From positions 1 to 64,000 of the forward strand of contig DASSGH010000009.1 in assembly GCA_035693615.1 (NCBI GenBank): 64,000 nucleotides of DNA, written 5' to 3'. The notes beneath the pieces were generated by a model. The model saw only the letters and a list, made by a program, of their open reading frames with translations. It ran no database searches and was not told where the DNA came from. Below are positions 62,498 to 64,000 of the stretch, in pieces; the stretch's first letter is position 1, and each line of letters opens with the position of its first letter. Both the position numbers and the translations under genes were made by a program. The DNA is from VAZQ01 sp035693615 (GTDB taxonomy: Bacteria; Pseudomonadota; Alphaproteobacteria; Rhizobiales; Xanthobacteraceae).

Positions 62498-64000
62498 ATG
62501 CGTGACATCCTAACCGCCTTCGTCCTCCTTGCTGTCGCGCTTGGCTGCAGCAAGCCCGCCTCGTCGCAAACCCCGGCGGACATCGTGTTGTTCAACGGCA
62601 AGATCGTCACCGTGGACGATCGGTTCACGATCGGCGAGGCGCTTGCGATCAAGGGCGAGCGCATTCTCGCGGTCGGCAGCAATGCCGAGATGGACAAGCA
62701 CAAGGGGCCGCTCACGCGCGTGCTCGACCTCGGTCGTCGCACCGTCATCCCCGGGCTGATCGACAATCACGCGCACTACATGCGCGCCGCGGAGTACTGG
62801 CATCGTGAAGTGCGGCTCGACGGCGTCACCTCGCACCGCGAAGCGCTCGAGCTGATCAAGCACAAGGCGTCCGAATCCAAGCCGGGCGAGTGGGTGGTCG
62901 TGCTCGGAGGTTGGTCGGAAGAGCAGTTCGTGGATGAACCTCGCGGCTTCAGCCGGGGCGAGCTCGACGGCATTGCGCCGGACAATCCGGTGGCGCTGCA
63001 GCTTTTCTACTTCCGCGTCTACGCCAACACCGTCGCGCTCAAGGCGATGGGCATCGACCCGACCGCTCCCGATCCGACCGGGATCAAGATCGAGAAGGAC
63101 GAGAAGGGCCAGCCGACCGGCGCGCTCAACGGCGGCCCCGCGATCGGTCTGTTGCGCGACAAGCTCGGCGAGGTGGCGCGCGACAAGGCGGTCGAGAACG
63201 CGCGGCTCATCATGCACGACCTCAATACGATGGGCATCACCGCGTTCCAGGATCAAGGTGGGACCGGAATGAAGGCGAGCCACATCGACGCGTTTCGCAT
63301 CGCCCACGATTCCGGGCAGATGACGGTGCGATCGTTCTACAACTATTACGAGGAACCGCGCTCCGCCGCGGACGTCGACAACCTGATCGCCAGGATGGGT
63401 GAGATCAAACCGTTCCAGGGCGACGATTGGTTCGACCTGACCGGCTACGGCGAGACTTTATACTTCCCGTTGCACGACGCGCTGCTGGCGAAGGCCGCCA
63501 ATCCTTCCGCCGACGCGCTCAAGCTTTGGCAACGGCTCGGCCTGGCACTGGCGCAAAACGGCATTCACCTCAATGTGCATGCGCAACTGCGCGGCAGCAT
63601 CGAGGGCTTCCTGACGGCAATGGAAGCGATCAACAAGGAACGGCCGATCAAGGGGTTGCGCTGGACCTTCTCGCATCTCGATCAGGCGCAGCCGCAGGAC
63701 CTCGAGCGGATGAAGCGGCTCGACATCTACGCCCAGATCCACAGCCGTCCCACGATCCAAGGCATGCTGATGTTCAAGGTGCACGGAGACCTCACCTACG
63801 ACATGCCGCCGTTGCGCATGATCCAGGACAGCGGGATTCCCTGGGGCCTCGGCTCGGATGCGACCGCGGTGACGCCGTCGAGCCCGTTCACCACGCTGTG
63901 GTGGGCGGTCACCGGCAAAATGATCGGCGGCCGGCAGGTCCTGCGGCAGACCATTTCGCGCGAAGAGGCGTTGATCGCGCACACGCGCGCCAATGCCGTG
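62498..64000 (+). CDS. YtcJ-type amidohydrolase, putative lipoprotein (runs off right edge)
   Basis: The first 501 codons of a metal-dependent amidohydrolase are visible; the 3' end is outside. ATG 62498 follows GAGGAGAG. The N-terminus has a lipobox ('LLAVALGC', Cys17), so it is probably membrane-anchored in the periplasm. Catalytic features: 'IPGLIDNHAHYM' (His91, His93), 'LHDLNTMGITAFQDQGG' and the later 'RWTFSHLDQAQ' and 'WGLGSDATAVTPSSPF' (metal Asp). The YtcJ subgroup acts on unknown N-acyl or amide compounds. It may serve the same uptake-degradation theme as its neighbours. Confidence 0.9.
   Translation, partial: MRDILTAFVLLAVALGCSKPASSQTPADIVLFNGKIVTVDDRFTIGEALAIKGERILAVGSNAEMDKHKGPLTRVLDLGRRTVIPGLIDNHAHYMRAAEYWHREVRLDGVTSHREALELIKHKASESKPGEWVVVLGGWSEEQFVDEPRGFSRGELDGIAPDNPVALQLFYFRVYANTVALKAMGIDPTAPDPTGIKIEKDEKGQPTGALNGGPAIGLLRDKLGEVARDKAVENARLIMHDLNTMGITAFQDQGGTGMKASHIDAFRIAHDSGQMTVRSFYNYYEEPRSAADVDNLIARMGEIKPFQGDDWFDLTGYGETLYFPLHDALLAKAANPSADALKLWQRLGLALAQNGIHLNVHAQLRGSIEGFLTAMEAINKERPIKGLRWTFSHLDQAQPQDLERMKRLDIYAQIHSRPTIQGMLMFKVHGDLTYDMPPLRMIQDSGIPWGLGSDATAVTPSSPFTTLWWAVTGKMIGGRQVLRQTISREEALIAHTRANAV

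Overview
The window is GC-rich and densely coded. Its gene families look like those of a soil or rhizosphere alphaproteobacterium of the Hyphomicrobiales (Bradyrhizobium / Xanthobacteraceae type). This rests on recalled family distribution, not on a search: several orphan Bug-type and Liv-type substrate-binding proteins, many amidases and CoA-linked catabolic enzymes, DUF1330 and DUF2459 proteins, a small YjzC-like protein, and a 'KRR..LLGGAAA.WPL' leader. I found no rRNA, tRNA, transposase, integrase or CRISPR array. The content is chromosomal and largely accessory-metabolic, with a few housekeeping genes (asnS, leuC, leuD).

Layout. 1-6.1 kb: a minus-strand cupin / amidase / UbiD cluster, divergent from an amidase / acyl-CoA dehydrogenase / cell-wall amidase cluster. 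6.1-6.3 kb: two related long palindromic repeats. 6.5-12.3 kb: extradiol dioxygenase, enoyl-CoA hydratase-like protein, thioesterase, asnS, a DHFR-like reductase and a Bug binding protein. 12.3-17.4 kb: L,D-transpeptidase, an unusual exonuclease III / FEN nuclease fusion, secreted proteins and a fossil binding-protein tail. 17.5-19.5 kb: leuCD. 19.6-27.2 kb: a complete Liv-type ABC importer in tightly overlapping genes, then an isocitrate lyase/PEP mutase family gene and a dihydropyrimidinase-like gene. A 525-bp segment bounded by a 25-bp direct repeat of the livF 3' end splits this cluster. 27.4-33.8 kb: DUF1330 protein, metallophosphoesterase, SDR, CocE-type hydrolase, a frameshifted cNMP-binding gene and an amino-acid-type binding protein. 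34-45.5 kb: an uncharacterised exported pair, two tandem Bug proteins, small proteins, an SPFH protein, an amidase / polysaccharide deacetylase pair and another Liv-type binding protein. 45.5-51.4 kb: a YeeE-type transporter, a collagen-like lipoprotein, and two tandem repeat proteins (one with a GH18 chitinase domain) that share six repeats and a C-terminal tail. 51.6-64 kb: CoA-transferase/racemase, Bug protein, enoyl-CoA hydratase-like protein, binding protein followed by a wrecked livH, cytochrome P460, rhodanese, DUF1499 protein, FAD dehydrogenase, DUF4118 protein and a partial YtcJ-type amidohydrolase.

Working picture. Most genes take up and process carboxylic acids, amides and aromatic or acyl-CoA intermediates: periplasmic capture (Bug and Liv proteins), amide or ring opening (amidases, dihydropyrimidinase, extradiol dioxygenase), then CoA chemistry. 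The most unusual points are the ExoIII-FEN fusion, the paired repeat proteins with a shared tail, the repeat-bounded insertion after livF, the twin palindromes, and gene remnants at 15.6, 32.3 and 56.4 kb. Start codons were chosen from Shine-Dalgarno spacing and leader-peptide logic; all family assignments are by eye.
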